From positions 1 through 32,426 of the forward strand of contig JACIXY010000031.1 in assembly GCA_014360195.1 (NCBI GenBank): DNA of 32,426 nt, given 5' to 3'. The notes beneath the pieces were generated by a model. It did no database searches. It worked only from the letters and a program-made list of their open reading frames with translations, and was not told the origin of the DNA. Below are positions 24,139 through 31,372 of this stretch, one piece after another (the stretch's first letter is position 1; each line of letters starts with the position of its first letter). Source of the DNA: Bacillota bacterium. Lineage in GTDB: Bacteria; Bacillota; SHA-98; UBA4971. A program made the position numbers and the translations under genes.

Positions 24139-24804
24139 GTGGAAGTCGAGGACGTGCTCAGAGTAAACCAGAAGATCACGCTTGTCGTGCCCGAGGGGCG
24201 TAACGCAGGCAGTTACCCGAGTCGGGTGGAAGACATCGGGCTTGACGCGGTGGTTGTCGCAGCGCCGACGCACAAGGGCGCGGTACTCAGGCTTGTCCAG
24301 GGCGATGCCGTGCGCATCCAGGTGGTACGGCAAGACGGGGTATACAAGCTGGACACCGCCGTGGAGGCGGTGATCATGTACCCGTTCCCCATGCTCCAGC
24401 TGGCGAGGCCTGTAGAGATCGTGCGCGACCAGAGACGGCGCTACGTGCGGGTGGACGTGTCACTGCCGGCGCGGTACCGCTGCCTCGACCGCAGGGGCAG
24501 GAAGCGGCTTGTTCCGCACAAGGGGACGGTCACGAACGTGTCCGGCGGCGGCGCACTCATCGTGACCTGGCAGTCCAGGCCTGACCTGGAGGTCGGCTCC
24601 GAGGTCGATGTGGAGCTGGAGCTTCCTTGCGGCAAGGTTTCCGCCAAGGGCGTGGTGGTGAGGATGTCGGTTGAGCGGACCGAGGCGGGCAGAGTTCAAC
24701 AGGTAGCGGTGGAGTTCAAGGATATCGACGAAAGGCAGCGGGACATACTGGCCAGGTACGTCTTGCAGCGGCAACTCGAACTCCGCCGCAAGGGGTTGCT
24801 ATAA
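24139..24804 (+). CDS. PilZ-domain protein, YcgR/MotI-type
   Basis: This is a probable c-di-GMP-binding flagellar brake. The 221-residue product has an N-terminal YcgR-like domain (ITLVVPEGRNAGSYPSRVEDIG) and a C-terminal PilZ domain. Both ligand motifs are intact: the RxxxR run around Arg100 and Arg104 (DQRRRYVRVD) and NxSxxG at Asn133-Gly138 (NVSGGG). In Bacillus the equivalent YpfA/MotI acts on MotA; the linkage here to motAB in one cluster fits that. GTG 24139 follows AGGGGGA. It lies 43 bp after flhG and 4 bp before the sigma gene. The specific target is inferred. Confidence 0.9.
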   Translation: MEVEDVLRVNQKITLVVPEGRNAGSYPSRVEDIGLDAVVVAAPTHKGAVLRLVQGDAVRIQVVRQDGVYKLDTAVEAVIMYPFPMLQLARPVEIVRDQRRRYVRVDVSLPARYRCLDRRGRKRLVPHKGTVTNVSGGGALIVTWQSRPDLEVGSEVDVELELPCGKVSAKGVVVRMSVERTEAGRVQQVAVEFKDIDERQRDILARYVLQRQLELRRKGLL

Positions 24805-24808
24805 CACT

Positions 24809-25570
24809 GTGGCTACCGAGGAACTGTGGGATCGGTACAGGTCTGGGGGAGACCCCGGGGCCAAAGAGGAACTCATCGCCCGTTACCTGCCGATGGTCCC
24901 GGTCCTCGCTGGGAGGATGGTAATGAAGCTCTCAGCGGTGGTCGGATACGAGGACCTGGTAGGGTGGGGGGTCATTGGGCTCATCGAGGCCATCGAGAAG
25001 TTCGATCCCGGCAGGGGGGTGAAGTTCGAGACTTATGCGAAGACGCGAATCAAGGGTGCAATGGCCGACGGGATGAGGGAGGCGGACTGGGTCCCGAGGT
25101 CTGTGCGGCAAAACGCCAGGCGGATCGCCTGCGCATACGCGGTCCTTGAGAGGCGACTCGGACGGCCCGCCACCGACGAGGAGGCTGCGTCAGAACTCGG
25201 AGTGAGCCTGGAGGAGTTCCAGAAAATGGTGGCGGACGCTTCGCGCGGTGCCGTCCTCTCCCTTGACGAGATGATACAGATGAGCGAGGACGGACGTCAG
25301 ATCACCTTGCTGGACGCGGTCCCGGACCTGGAAAGCCCCGACCCGCTTGCCGTTTGCGAGGTTGAGGATCTCAAGGAGCGGCTCGCCAGGGCCATCGACG
25401 AGTTGCCCGATCGGGAGAAGCTCGTGGTGACCCTGCACTACTACGATGAGCTGACCGTGAGGGAGATAGCGGAGATACTGGGGGTTTCGGAGGGGCGAGT
25501 CTCGCAACTCCACACCCGCGCGGTGCTCAGGCTCAGGTCCAGGCTGGCGCCGGGCGAGGATCACGGGTAG
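24809..25570 (+). CDS. sigD: Flagellar RNA polymerase sigma factor (SigD/FliA/WhiG type)
   Basis: This sigma-28 family factor directs late flagellar genes. Region 2 is intact (LPMVPVLAGRM, YEDLVGWGVIGLIEAIEKFDPGRGVKFETYAKTRIKGAMADGMR, DWVPRSVRQNARRI), region 3 has LGRPATDEEAASELGVS, and region 4 has LPDREKLVVTLHYYDELTVREIAEILGVSEGRVSQLHTRAVLRLR. The length of 253 residues is standard. The GTG start at 24809 is 4 bp after the pilZ gene. No anti-sigma FlgM is present in the window. The gap downstream contains element copy B. Confidence 0.95.
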   Translation: MATEELWDRYRSGGDPGAKEELIARYLPMVPVLAGRMVMKLSAVVGYEDLVGWGVIGLIEAIEKFDPGRGVKFETYAKTRIKGAMADGMREADWVPRSVRQNARRIACAYAVLERRLGRPATDEEAASELGVSLEEFQKMVADASRGAVLSLDEMIQMSEDGRQITLLDAVPDLESPDPLAVCEVEDLKERLARAIDELPDREKLVVTLHYYDELTVREIAEILGVSEGRVSQLHTRAVLRLRSRLAPGEDHG

Positions 25571-25599
25571 GGCCAAGTGAGGGTGGAAGGGGGGCGCGA

Positions 25600-25694
25600 A
25601 AACCCGGCCACTTGCCCGACGGGCCGGATCTTCGTAAAGCTCGCCCCGCTTCGGGCCCCGTCCTGGAGTGCGACACCTGTACCCTGGCAACTAC
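25600..25694 (+). repeat. Conserved 95-bp element, copy B
   Basis: This is the second copy of the element at 1-96, differing at about twenty positions with one gap. The first stem is retained as CCGGCC (25604-25609) with GGCCGG (25622-25627); the second stem is weaker than in copy A. It lies between sigD and the next gene, ending about 18 bp before its AAGGGGGT ribosome binding site. Confidence 0.6.
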
Positions 25695-25727
25695 GCTTCA
25701 ACCTCATGACCGAAGGGGGTGATGAGG

Positions 25728-26132
25728 ATGTCCGTGCGTTCCGTTGACGTCCAGAACGCCGTGGCCCGGGCCGCGGAGGCCGAGCGGGTCCAACGGGTGC
25801 AGAATGAGGCAGGTGCGACGGGGCAGCAGGCGTTTGCGGCGGAGCTTTCGAAGCGCGCTGAGGAGAGGTCCACACAGGTGACATCGTCGCCCAGGGCAGA
25901 AGAGGGGGTAATCCGGGACGAAAAGGAGCGGCGGCGCAAGGGTTCAGGAGGGGCTGGCTCCGAGCAGGCAGGGGCGCGACGGGAGCGTGGCACCGGAGAC
26001 GCGCCGGATGCGCCAGCCGGAACCAGCGCACCCGGAACCAGCGCACCCGGAACCGCTCCGGCTAGAACCGCTCCGACCGGGACGGGCGGCGAATCCCCGA
26101 TGCCCGGGCGCATAATCGATGTGGAGGTCTAA
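25728..26132 (+). CDS. Hypothetical flagellar-cluster protein
   Basis: I do not recognise a named family. The 134-residue product opens MSVRSVDVQNAVARAAEAERVQRVQNEAG, similar in style to small unnamed proteins seen at the ends of clostridial flagellar operons. A charged helical middle and a disordered Pro/Thr/Gly-rich tail follow, with a GTSAP duplication coded by a tandem repeat near 26026-26055. It closes with PGRIIDVEV. There is no signal peptide or membrane helix. Of the clustered starts (GTG 25719, ATG 25722, ATG 25728) the last has AAGGGGGT at 25713-25720 with seven bases spacing. The next gene starts 3 bp downstream, so co-expression is likely. Confidence 0.65.
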   Translation: MSVRSVDVQNAVARAAEAERVQRVQNEAGATGQQAFAAELSKRAEERSTQVTSSPRAEEGVIRDEKERRRKGSGGAGSEQAGARRERGTGDAPDAPAGTSAPGTSAPGTAPARTAPTGTGGESPMPGRIIDVEV

Positions 26133-26135
26133 AGC

Positions 26136-26837
26136 GTGGACAATCTGGTGCTATCTCAGGTGCCCTGGGACATCTTTGCTGCGGTGGTCGTCATCGTAGC
26201 CGGCGTCTTGTTCATAGTCTTTTCCGTGGGGATGATGCTCGGCGAGCGACGCGCGCAAGCCATCTCGAATGGACGTGAGGGCCACAGGCACGAGCGCGGC
26301 AAACGCGCGAGCGACCCAGGCGCGGGCGATTCAGGTGCTGGCAACGCCGTCTCTGAGGCGACCCGCGCAATCGAGGCGGCTGCGGCAAGGGCCATCCAGG
26401 ACCTCGAGGCGAAAGCCGGTGCCGCTGCCAGGCTTCTTGACGAGGCGGAGGCCAGGATCGCGCGGCTCAGAGAGGCGCTGGCGGCCCTCGAGCGCGAAGC
26501 TGAGCAGCGCGATGGGCTAGGGCCGGGGCGTGCCGTGGCGGGCGCACCGCTACGGTCGGAAGCTTGTCAGCTTGACGCGGGCGTTGTCGGCGTCACTACA
26601 GGTGCGGAGGCTACTGACGCGGACGCGGGAGCAGGGGCCGGGGCAGCGGCGGGTGTAGCCGGGGTCTCCGAGAAACACGCGCTGGTGTTTCGTCTTGCGG
26701 ACCAGGGCCTCACCGTGCCGGAGATCGCGAGGCGGGCCGGGATCGGCCGCGGCGAAGTGCAGCTCATCCTGGACCTTCGTGGAAAGGATCAGTGCACAGG
26801 TCTGCACGAGTCTTCTGCGATCGCACGGGGCAAGTAG
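26136..26837 (+). CDS. SwrB/YlxL-like membrane protein with C-terminal HTH
   Basis: The 233-residue product has one N-terminal membrane helix (about 11-34, IFAAVVVIVAGVLFIVFSVGMML), a coiled coil at about 70-125 rich in Ala/Glu/Arg, a low-complexity linker, and a C-terminal helix-turn-helix-like segment (ALVFRLADQGLTVPEIARRAGIGRGEVQLILDLR). This layout and its place after the flagellar sigma gene match Bacillus SwrB (YlxL), which promotes FliM/FliG-FliP assembly; the ending GEVQLILDLR is typical of that family. GTG 26136 follows GGAGGT with seven bases spacing. It is the last gene of the flagellar run. Sequence conservation outside the ends is weak. Confidence 0.7.
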   Translation: MDNLVLSQVPWDIFAAVVVIVAGVLFIVFSVGMMLGERRAQAISNGREGHRHERGKRASDPGAGDSGAGNAVSEATRAIEAAAARAIQDLEAKAGAAARLLDEAEARIARLREALAALEREAEQRDGLGPGRAVAGAPLRSEACQLDAGVVGVTTGAEATDADAGAGAGAAAGVAGVSEKHALVFRLADQGLTVPEIARRAGIGRGEVQLILDLRGKDQCTGLHESSAIARGK

Positions 26838-27025
26838 CCGGCCGTTGGAGTGTATAGTTGGCGACAGGGAGCATCTCGCGATGGCGACGAGGGCCTGGAC
26901 CGCCATCCGGAGCATCCGGAGAGCAGCGGTCGCCGGAGAAGCCACCCCGGGGGACGGAGTGGCTCTGCCTGGGGCGTCTTTGCTTCTTTCGCTTGTTCGG
27001 GGTGTTCGGGGCGGATGTTCACCAC
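26838..27025. other. Convergent intergenic region
   Basis: This 188-bp space separates the ends of the flagellar cluster and the etf cluster. GCCAC (26941-26945) can pair with GTGGC (26959-26963) and pyrimidine runs follow on the plus strand near 26978-26990, but the stem is only 5 bp. No strong terminator and no gene are seen. Confidence 0.4.
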
Positions 27026-28267
27026 TCAATCGCCCGCGCTCTTGCGAAGCTCCGCGGTGAGTGCCGGGACCACCTCGAAGAGATCCCCCACGATGCCGTA
27101 GGTCGCCACGTTGAATATGGGTGCGGACGGATCCTTATTGATGGCTACGATGATGTCGGAGGACCCCATCCCCGCAAGGTGCTGGATGGCGCCGGAGATG
27201 CCGCAGGCGATGTATATCTTCGGGCACACGGTCTTGCCGGTCTGCCCGACCTGGTGCGCGTACGGTATCCATCCAGCGTCCACCGCGGCGCGAGAGGCCC
27301 CCACGGCGGCGCCGAGGACGCGCGCGAGGTCCTCGATGATCCTGAAGTTCTCGGCCTTTCCGAGCCCGCGGCCCCCGGAGACGATGATGTCCGCCTCAGC
27401 AAGGTTCACCATCTGATGGGTCTCCTCGACCACCCTGACCAGCCTGGCCCTTGGCGGCAGGATCTCCTTGACCAGCCTGATGATCTCGCCGCGTCGCGCG
27501 TCGTCGCGCGCTGCGCGCTTCATCACCTTGTGTCTCACCGTGGCCATCTGCGGGCGCCTGTCGGGGCAGAGGATGGTGGCCATGATGTTCCCGCCGAAGG
27601 CCGGCCGCGTTTGCAGGAGCAGGCGCTTTTCTTTGTCGATGGCAAGCCCCGTGCAGTCGGCCGTGAGGCCGGTCCTGAGCCTCGCTGCGACCCTCGGGCC
27701 AAGGGACCTCCCGATGGTCGTCGCGCCGAGAAGGAAGATGGACGGCTTATACTCCTGGACCAGCTCCGTTATCACCTGCGCGTAGGGCTCGTCCTGGAAG
27801 TCGGCGAGGGCGGGGTCATCGACTATGTAAACCTTCTCCGCTCCGTGTGCGATGAGCTCATTCGCGGCGTCGTCCACGTTGTGGCCGAGGAGCACCGCCG
27901 ATAGCTCCTCGCCCAGGTCGTCGGCGAGCTTGCGGCCTTCGCCGAGAAGCTCGTAGACCACGCTCGAGGGCTTTCCCCTGCGCTGCTCTGCGAATACCCA
28001 AACACCGCGCCATCGGTCGGCCCCGGCTTCGGGTCCTGCCGCGCCACCTTCGCCCTCTCCGGCAGCCTCGGGCCGGGTCTCCGCGTTCACCTCTTCTATT
28101 GCAATGGCTTCAGCCGGGCACTCGCCCGCGCATGCCCCGCAGTGCGTGCAGTTATCCAGGAGAACGGCAACGCCGTCCCTTACTACAATGGCTCCGTACG
28201 GGCATGTGCTCACGCACGCCTCGCATCCTGTGCATCTATCAGAAAGAATTCGAACGGGCACCTCCAC
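27026..28267 (-). CDS. etfA: Electron transfer flavoprotein alpha subunit with N-terminal ferredoxin domain
   Basis: The 413-residue product fuses a two-cluster ferredoxin to EtfA. Cysteines 12, 15, 18, 22 ([12 protein letters not shown]) and 40, 43, 46, 50 ([12 protein letters not shown]) are spaced for two [4Fe-4S] clusters. After a Gly/Ala/Glu linker comes the EtfA N-domain (GVWVFAEQ), then the FAD domain with [34 protein letters not shown] and [15 protein letters not shown]. Such fusions occur in CarE and related bifurcating systems. The start is GTG 28267 or GTG 28261; AGGAG fits the second with eight bases spacing. It lies 361 bp downstream of etfB in its reading direction, an unusual distance. 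Confidence 0.95.
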   Translation of the reverse strand: MEVPVRILSDRCTGCEACVSTCPYGAIVVRDGVAVLLDNCTHCGACAGECPAEAIAIEEVNAETRPEAAGEGEGGAAGPEAGADRWRGVWVFAEQRRGKPSSVVYELLGEGRKLADDLGEELSAVLLGHNVDDAANELIAHGAEKVYIVDDPALADFQDEPYAQVITELVQEYKPSIFLLGATTIGRSLGPRVAARLRTGLTADCTGLAIDKEKRLLLQTRPAFGGNIMATILCPDRRPQMATVRHKVMKRAARDDARRGEIIRLVKEILPPRARLVRVVEETHQMVNLAEADIIVSGGRGLGKAENFRIIEDLARVLGAAVGASRAAVDAGWIPYAHQVGQTGKTVCPKIYIACGISGAIQHLAGMGSSDIIVAINKDPSAPIFNVATYGIVGDLFEVVPALTAELRKSAGD

Positions 28268-28628
28268 CGCTCCTCTCCAAACGCGAGTTCAAAAGGCGGC
28301 GCCGACCAATCACTTCACACTCAGAAAACGCGACAGTAACCGCGCAGCCTAGCCACCGCCGACCGCCGATCGCCGATCGCCGATCATCGATCGCCAATCG
28401 CCAACCGCCAGCCGCCTGCTGCCAGCCGCTTGCTGTCGCTGGTCCGGGCACCACCTACAGATTGGCGGCAGCTATAGACTGCAAACTGGACGCTGCGGAC
28501 TAGAAGCCTGCTGCAAAACGAGCCATGCCATTCGCATCGGCCAACCCTTATGTCTCTACGCTGCGGAGTTAAGCCCCTGACGGCGTCGCCGTCTGTCTCA
28601 AGCGCGCCTTTGGAGCACTCTTCTAGGA
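28268..28628. other. Gene-free 361-bp gap between etfB and etfA
   Basis: No credible gene is visible on either strand. It holds a 7-bp tandem array (28357-28440) and a tight dyad GACGGCGTCGCCGTC at 28579-28593. No T run follows the dyad in either direction. I see no recognisable promoter for etfA in it. Confidence 0.7.
28357..28440. repeat. Heptanucleotide tandem array, about 12 units
   Basis: Units follow a CGCCGAT theme in exact 7-bp register: CGCCGAC, three CGCCGAT, CATCGAT, CGCCAAT, CGCCAAC, CGCCAGC, CGCCTGC and three more degenerate copies. Register is maintained throughout although the 3' units are diverged. It lies outside coding sequence. Confidence 0.85.
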
Positions 28629-29459
28629 CTATACAAGGTGGGTTTCCTTCAGCTTTGCCACGAGGGTCCTCACCTTGTCCTGGACTGTCGCCCCCTCTAT
28701 GATCTCGCCGCGTCGCCTCTGCTCGGGGGTGAACACCCGGATGACGCGCGTGGGCGAGCCCGCAAGGCCGACGCGGCTTGCGTCAACGCCGAGATCGGCT
28801 GCGGTCCACGACGTGATCGCAGCCTTCTTCGCCCTGAGCATGCCCTTTATTGACGGCATCCTGGGCTCGTTTATCTCCTTGACCACGGTGATGAGGGCGG
28901 GGAGGGGCGACTCGATGACCTCGTAGCCCTCCTCGGTCATTCGCTGTACCCGGATGGAACCCGGAGCGCCTCGAGAGCCGCCGCCGTCAGAGCCGGGAGA
29001 GCCAAGAGAGAGCTCCTCGATTTTGCGGACGTACGTCACATGGGGCAGGTCCAGGTTCTCCGCGACCTCCGGGCCGACCTGGGCGGTATCCCCGTCGGCG
29101 GCCTGCTTGCCGCATATGACAAGGTCGAACCCGCCCAGCTTCTCGATGGCCTTCGCCAGCGTGTAGGACGTGGCCAGGGTGTCCGCCCCGGCGAACGCCC
29201 GGTCTGAGAGGAGCACGGCCTCGTCTGCGCCGAGGGCGAGCGCCTGGCGCAGCGCTTCTTCGGCCTGAGGGGGTCCCATGGTGATGACGGTCACCTTGCC
29301 GCCATGCTGTTCACGGATGCGGAGTGCCTCCTCAATGGCGTACATGTCGAAGGGGTTTATGATGGAGGCAACCCCTTCGCGCATAAGGGTGTTCGTTTCC
29401 CGGTTTATCTTCACGTCGGTGGTCTCGGGGACCTGCTTGATGAGAACGGCAACGTTCAT
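28629..29459 (-). CDS. etfB: Electron transfer flavoprotein beta subunit
   Basis: EtfB pairs with EtfA to carry electrons to or from the acyl-CoA dehydrogenase encoded upstream. The 276-residue product starts MNVAVLIKQVPETTDVKIN and has NPFDMYAIEEALRI, VITMGPPQAEEALRQALALGADEAVLLSD, VICGKQAADGDTAQVGPEVAENL and EINEPRMPSIKGMLRAKK, all family hallmarks. The DGDTAQVGP stretch is the version found in ETFs that bind FAD in the beta subunit, which fits electron bifurcation; this is inferred. It carries a small Gly/Ser insertion near residue 155. The ATG overlaps the dehydrogenase stop (ATGA), indicating coupling. Confidence 0.95.
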   Translation of the reverse strand: MNVAVLIKQVPETTDVKINRETNTLMREGVASIINPFDMYAIEEALRIREQHGGKVTVITMGPPQAEEALRQALALGADEAVLLSDRAFAGADTLATSYTLAKAIEKLGGFDLVICGKQAADGDTAQVGPEVAENLDLPHVTYVRKIEELSLGSPGSDGGGSRGAPGSIRVQRMTEEGYEVIESPLPALITVVKEINEPRMPSIKGMLRAKKAAITSWTAADLGVDASRVGLAGSPTRVIRVFTPEQRRRGEIIEGATVQDKVRTLVAKLKETHLV

Positions 29460-30613
29460 TTCCGCCTCATGGCCTCCTTGATCACGGCGCTCCCGATTAT
29501 GGAGCGCTGGATCTGGTTGGTGCCCTCGTAGATCTGCGTTATCTTCGCGTCGCGCATCATCTTCTCCACAGGATAGTCGCGCATGTAGCCATAGCCTCCG
29601 AAGATCTGCACGGCATCTGTGGTTACGCGCATGGCAACGTCAGACGCGAAGACCTTTGCCATCGACGCTTCTTTCGAGAAATCGCGCTCGCCCGCGTCTA
29701 TCATACGCGCCGTAGCGTATACGAGCGCCCGGGCCGCCTCCACCTGCGTCGCCATGTCCGCGAGCATATGCTCGATGGCCTGGAACTCGGCGATTCTCTT
29801 GCCAAACTGGACGCGCTCGGTGGCGTATCGCGCCGCCCTGTCGAGCGCGCCCTGGGCTATGCCGACGGCCTGGGCCGCCACGCCTGGCCGGGTGCGGTCG
29901 AAGGTGCGCATGGCGACTATGAAGCCCTTGCCTTCACGGTCGAGCATATTCGCGGTGGGCACGCGGCAGTCCCGGAAGATGAGCTCCCGCGTGGCCGAGG
30001 CCCTTATGCCCATCTTCTTTTCCTTCTTGCCGAACTCAAACCCAGGTGTGCCCTTTTCGACGATGAACGCTGTCATCCCGCGCGCGCCTTTGGACGGATC
30101 GACCGTGGCGATGACCGTGTATATCTCGGCCTCGCCGCCGTTGGTGATCCACTGCTTGGTGCCGTTCAGTATGTAATAGTCGCCGTCGCGCGTTGCGGTG
30201 GTGCGAATGTTTGATGCGTCGGACCCGGCGTCCGGCTCCGTCAGCGCAAATGCCGCCAGCCTCGCTCCTGAGGCGATGTCAGGCATGTACTTCCGCTTCT
30301 GCTCGTCGGTGCCGAAGAGAAGGATCGGGAACCCTCCGAGGGCGCTCGCGGCGTACGAAACGGCTACGGCGCCGCACGCCCGCGAAAGCTCCTCGACCAC
30401 GAGGCACTGCTCAAACACGCCGCCCCCCAGGCCGCCGTACTCTTCGGGAACCCACACACCAAAAAGGCCCGCGTCAGCCAGGACTTTGATGAGGTCCCAG
30501 GGGAACTCCTCAGCCTCATCGAACTCGGCCGCCCGCGGCGCCACCTTTTCTTCCGCAATCTTCCTCGCAAGGTCGCGGATCATTTGCTGCTCTTCCGTGA
30601 GGAAGTAATTCAT
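29456..30613 (-). CDS. Acyl-CoA dehydrogenase
   Basis: This FAD enzyme interconverts acyl-CoA and enoyl-CoA. The 385-residue product has the family blocks FALTEPDAGSDASNIRTTA, KQWITNGGEA, RTFDRTRPGVAAQAVGIAQGALD, QIFGGYGYMRDYPVEKMMRDAKI and YEGTNQIQR, where Glu363 is the expected catalytic base. Substrate chain length cannot be told, though this is the short-chain/butyryl-like group. The frame stays open upstream through the pentanucleotide array, but ATG 30613 follows GGAGGAGG and begins MNYFLTEEQQMIRDLARK, the normal N-terminus. It is first in the dehydrogenase-etfB-etfA order, matching carC-carD-carE arrangements. Confidence 0.95.
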   Translation of the reverse strand: MNYFLTEEQQMIRDLARKIAEEKVAPRAAEFDEAEEFPWDLIKVLADAGLFGVWVPEEYGGLGGGVFEQCLVVEELSRACGAVAVSYAASALGGFPILLFGTDEQKRKYMPDIASGARLAAFALTEPDAGSDASNIRTTATRDGDYYILNGTKQWITNGGEAEIYTVIATVDPSKGARGMTAFIVEKGTPGFEFGKKEKKMGIRASATRELIFRDCRVPTANMLDREGKGFIVAMRTFDRTRPGVAAQAVGIAQGALDRAARYATERVQFGKRIAEFQAIEHMLADMATQVEAARALVYATARMIDAGERDFSKEASMAKVFASDVAMRVTTDAVQIFGGYGYMRDYPVEKMMRDAKITQIYEGTNQIQRSIIGSAVIKEAMRRK

Positions 30614-30631
30614 CGCCGCTGCCTCCTCCCT

Positions 30632-30775
30632 GACGCGCTGCGCTGCGACGCGCGCGACGCGCTGCGCTGCGACGCGACGCAATGCAACGCAATGCAACGC
30701 AATGCAACGCGATGTAGTGCGATACGATGCGATGCGATGCGATGCGATGCGATACGATACGATGCGAGGTGATAC
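30632..30775. repeat. Pentanucleotide tandem array upstream of the acyl-CoA dehydrogenase
   Basis: About 28 units of a 5-bp NRYGC theme run almost without interruption. Sub-blocks are GACGC/GCTGC (30632-30680, with one 4-bp unit at 30652-30655), alternating AATGC/AACGC three times (30681-30710), and GATGC/GATAC (30721-30765, five GATGC in a row). It lies in the predicted 5' leader, ending about 10 bp upstream of the ribosome binding site. Confidence 0.9.
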
Positions 30776-30789
30776 CCCAAAGAAGATGA

Positions 30790-30819
30790 TTAGCACCTGC
30801 TCCTAATAGGAGCTGCTAA
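30790..30819 (-). promoter_or_regulatory. Large inverted repeat overlapping the predicted start site
   Basis: On the plus strand TTAGCA (30790-30795), a 3-base bulge CCT, GCTCCT (30799-30804), loop AAT, AGGAGC (30808-30813) and TGCTAA (30814-30819) give 12 paired bases. The predicted +1 near 30817 falls inside it, as expected for a repressor operator or for a 5'-terminal mRNA hairpin. No long T run follows on the minus strand, so a terminator is less likely. Confidence 0.6.
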
Positions 30820-30823
30820 CCGC

Positions 30824-30852
30824 AGTGTAGCACGCGAAGCCAGAGCTGTCAA
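30824..30852 (-). promoter_or_regulatory. Housekeeping-sigma promoter for the dehydrogenase-etfBA genes
   Basis: Read on the minus strand, TTGACA (complement of 30847-30852) is followed by exactly 17 bp and TACACT (complement of 30824-30829). The -35 is a perfect consensus and the -10 matches four of six positions. The start would lie near 30817, giving a leader of about 200 nt that includes the inverted repeat and the pentanucleotide array. Confidence 0.75.
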
Positions 30853-30917
30853 GGAGAGTCCGTGCCGTCTCCTGCCAGAGTCATGGACGCGAACACGAGT
30901 GGGGGCGCCGGTGGTCA

Positions 30918-30942
30918 TTGGCGGAAGAGATCTTCCGGCCAA
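30918..30942. other. Inverted repeat upstream of the dehydrogenase promoter
   Basis: TTGGCGGAAGA and TCTTCCGGCCAA form 11 pairs with one bulged base and a two-base centre (GA). It is placed about 65 bp upstream of the -35 box. It could be a regulator site; nothing else supports this. Confidence 0.4.
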
Positions 30943-31308
30943 ATGCGTCAACCAGAGCCGCTCAACCGGATGTCACTCCGTACCTGACGAAGCAGTATTT
31001 CGACAGTATTCGAGTACTTATGTATGTGCCCAAGCTCGAACTTGCAAGACGCGTACACGCCCGACGGCGCGGCGTCCGGGCAAACACGGTACGTGCAAAA
31101 ACGTTGTTCTGCTGTCGAACTTGGTTACCCATAGATAAACAACCTTGAGGTTGAACGAGGGATCTGCCGGCTGGCCGTGTGTAGCCAACGGCCGGTTTCT
31201 CAGGCGCTGTTTAGGTTCGACCTTGGTTATTCCACGAAATCACCCGCAGGTGATTAGCTGGCAGCCGTTCCTCCTTAAACCTGGGCACCGCGTGGCTGCG
31301 TTCGTCGC
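30943..31308. other. Gene-free stretch before the 221-bp array
   Basis: No recognisable gene. A 76-codon frame from 30918 has no family features. From about 31115 the sequence contains diverged TTGGTTACC/ACCTTGGTTATT boxes and a perfect hairpin AATCACC-CGCA-GGTGATT (31238-31255), plus GGCCGT/ACGGCC (about 31173-31193). These may be a decayed outer unit of the array to the right. Confidence 0.5.
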
Positions 31309-31372
31309 CGGGTGGTCCCCGGGATCCCAGGATCTCCCGCGCGGGTGGTCCCCCGGGGACCAATCCCGCGCG
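31309..31372. repeat. Partial outer unit of the 221-bp array
   Basis: This aligns without gaps to the last 64 bp of the next unit (31530-31593). It includes the perfect dyad TGGTCCCCCGGGGACCA at 31346-31362. The preceding 150 bp of the expected unit do not align well. Confidence 0.75.

Noticed and set aside
26858-27904. 348-codon plus-strand frame opposite etfA
   Set aside because: The minus strand encodes an unmistakable EtfA; the plus frame is its antisense shadow.
30614-30796. N-terminal extension of the acyl-CoA dehydrogenase
   Set aside because: The open frame translates only the 5-bp array into a Ser/Arg/Ala repeat. ATG 30613 has a strong GGAGGAGG site and matches the family start.
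30918-31148. 76-codon plus-strand gene
   Set aside because: It would start inside an inverted repeat, has no ribosome site and no family features.
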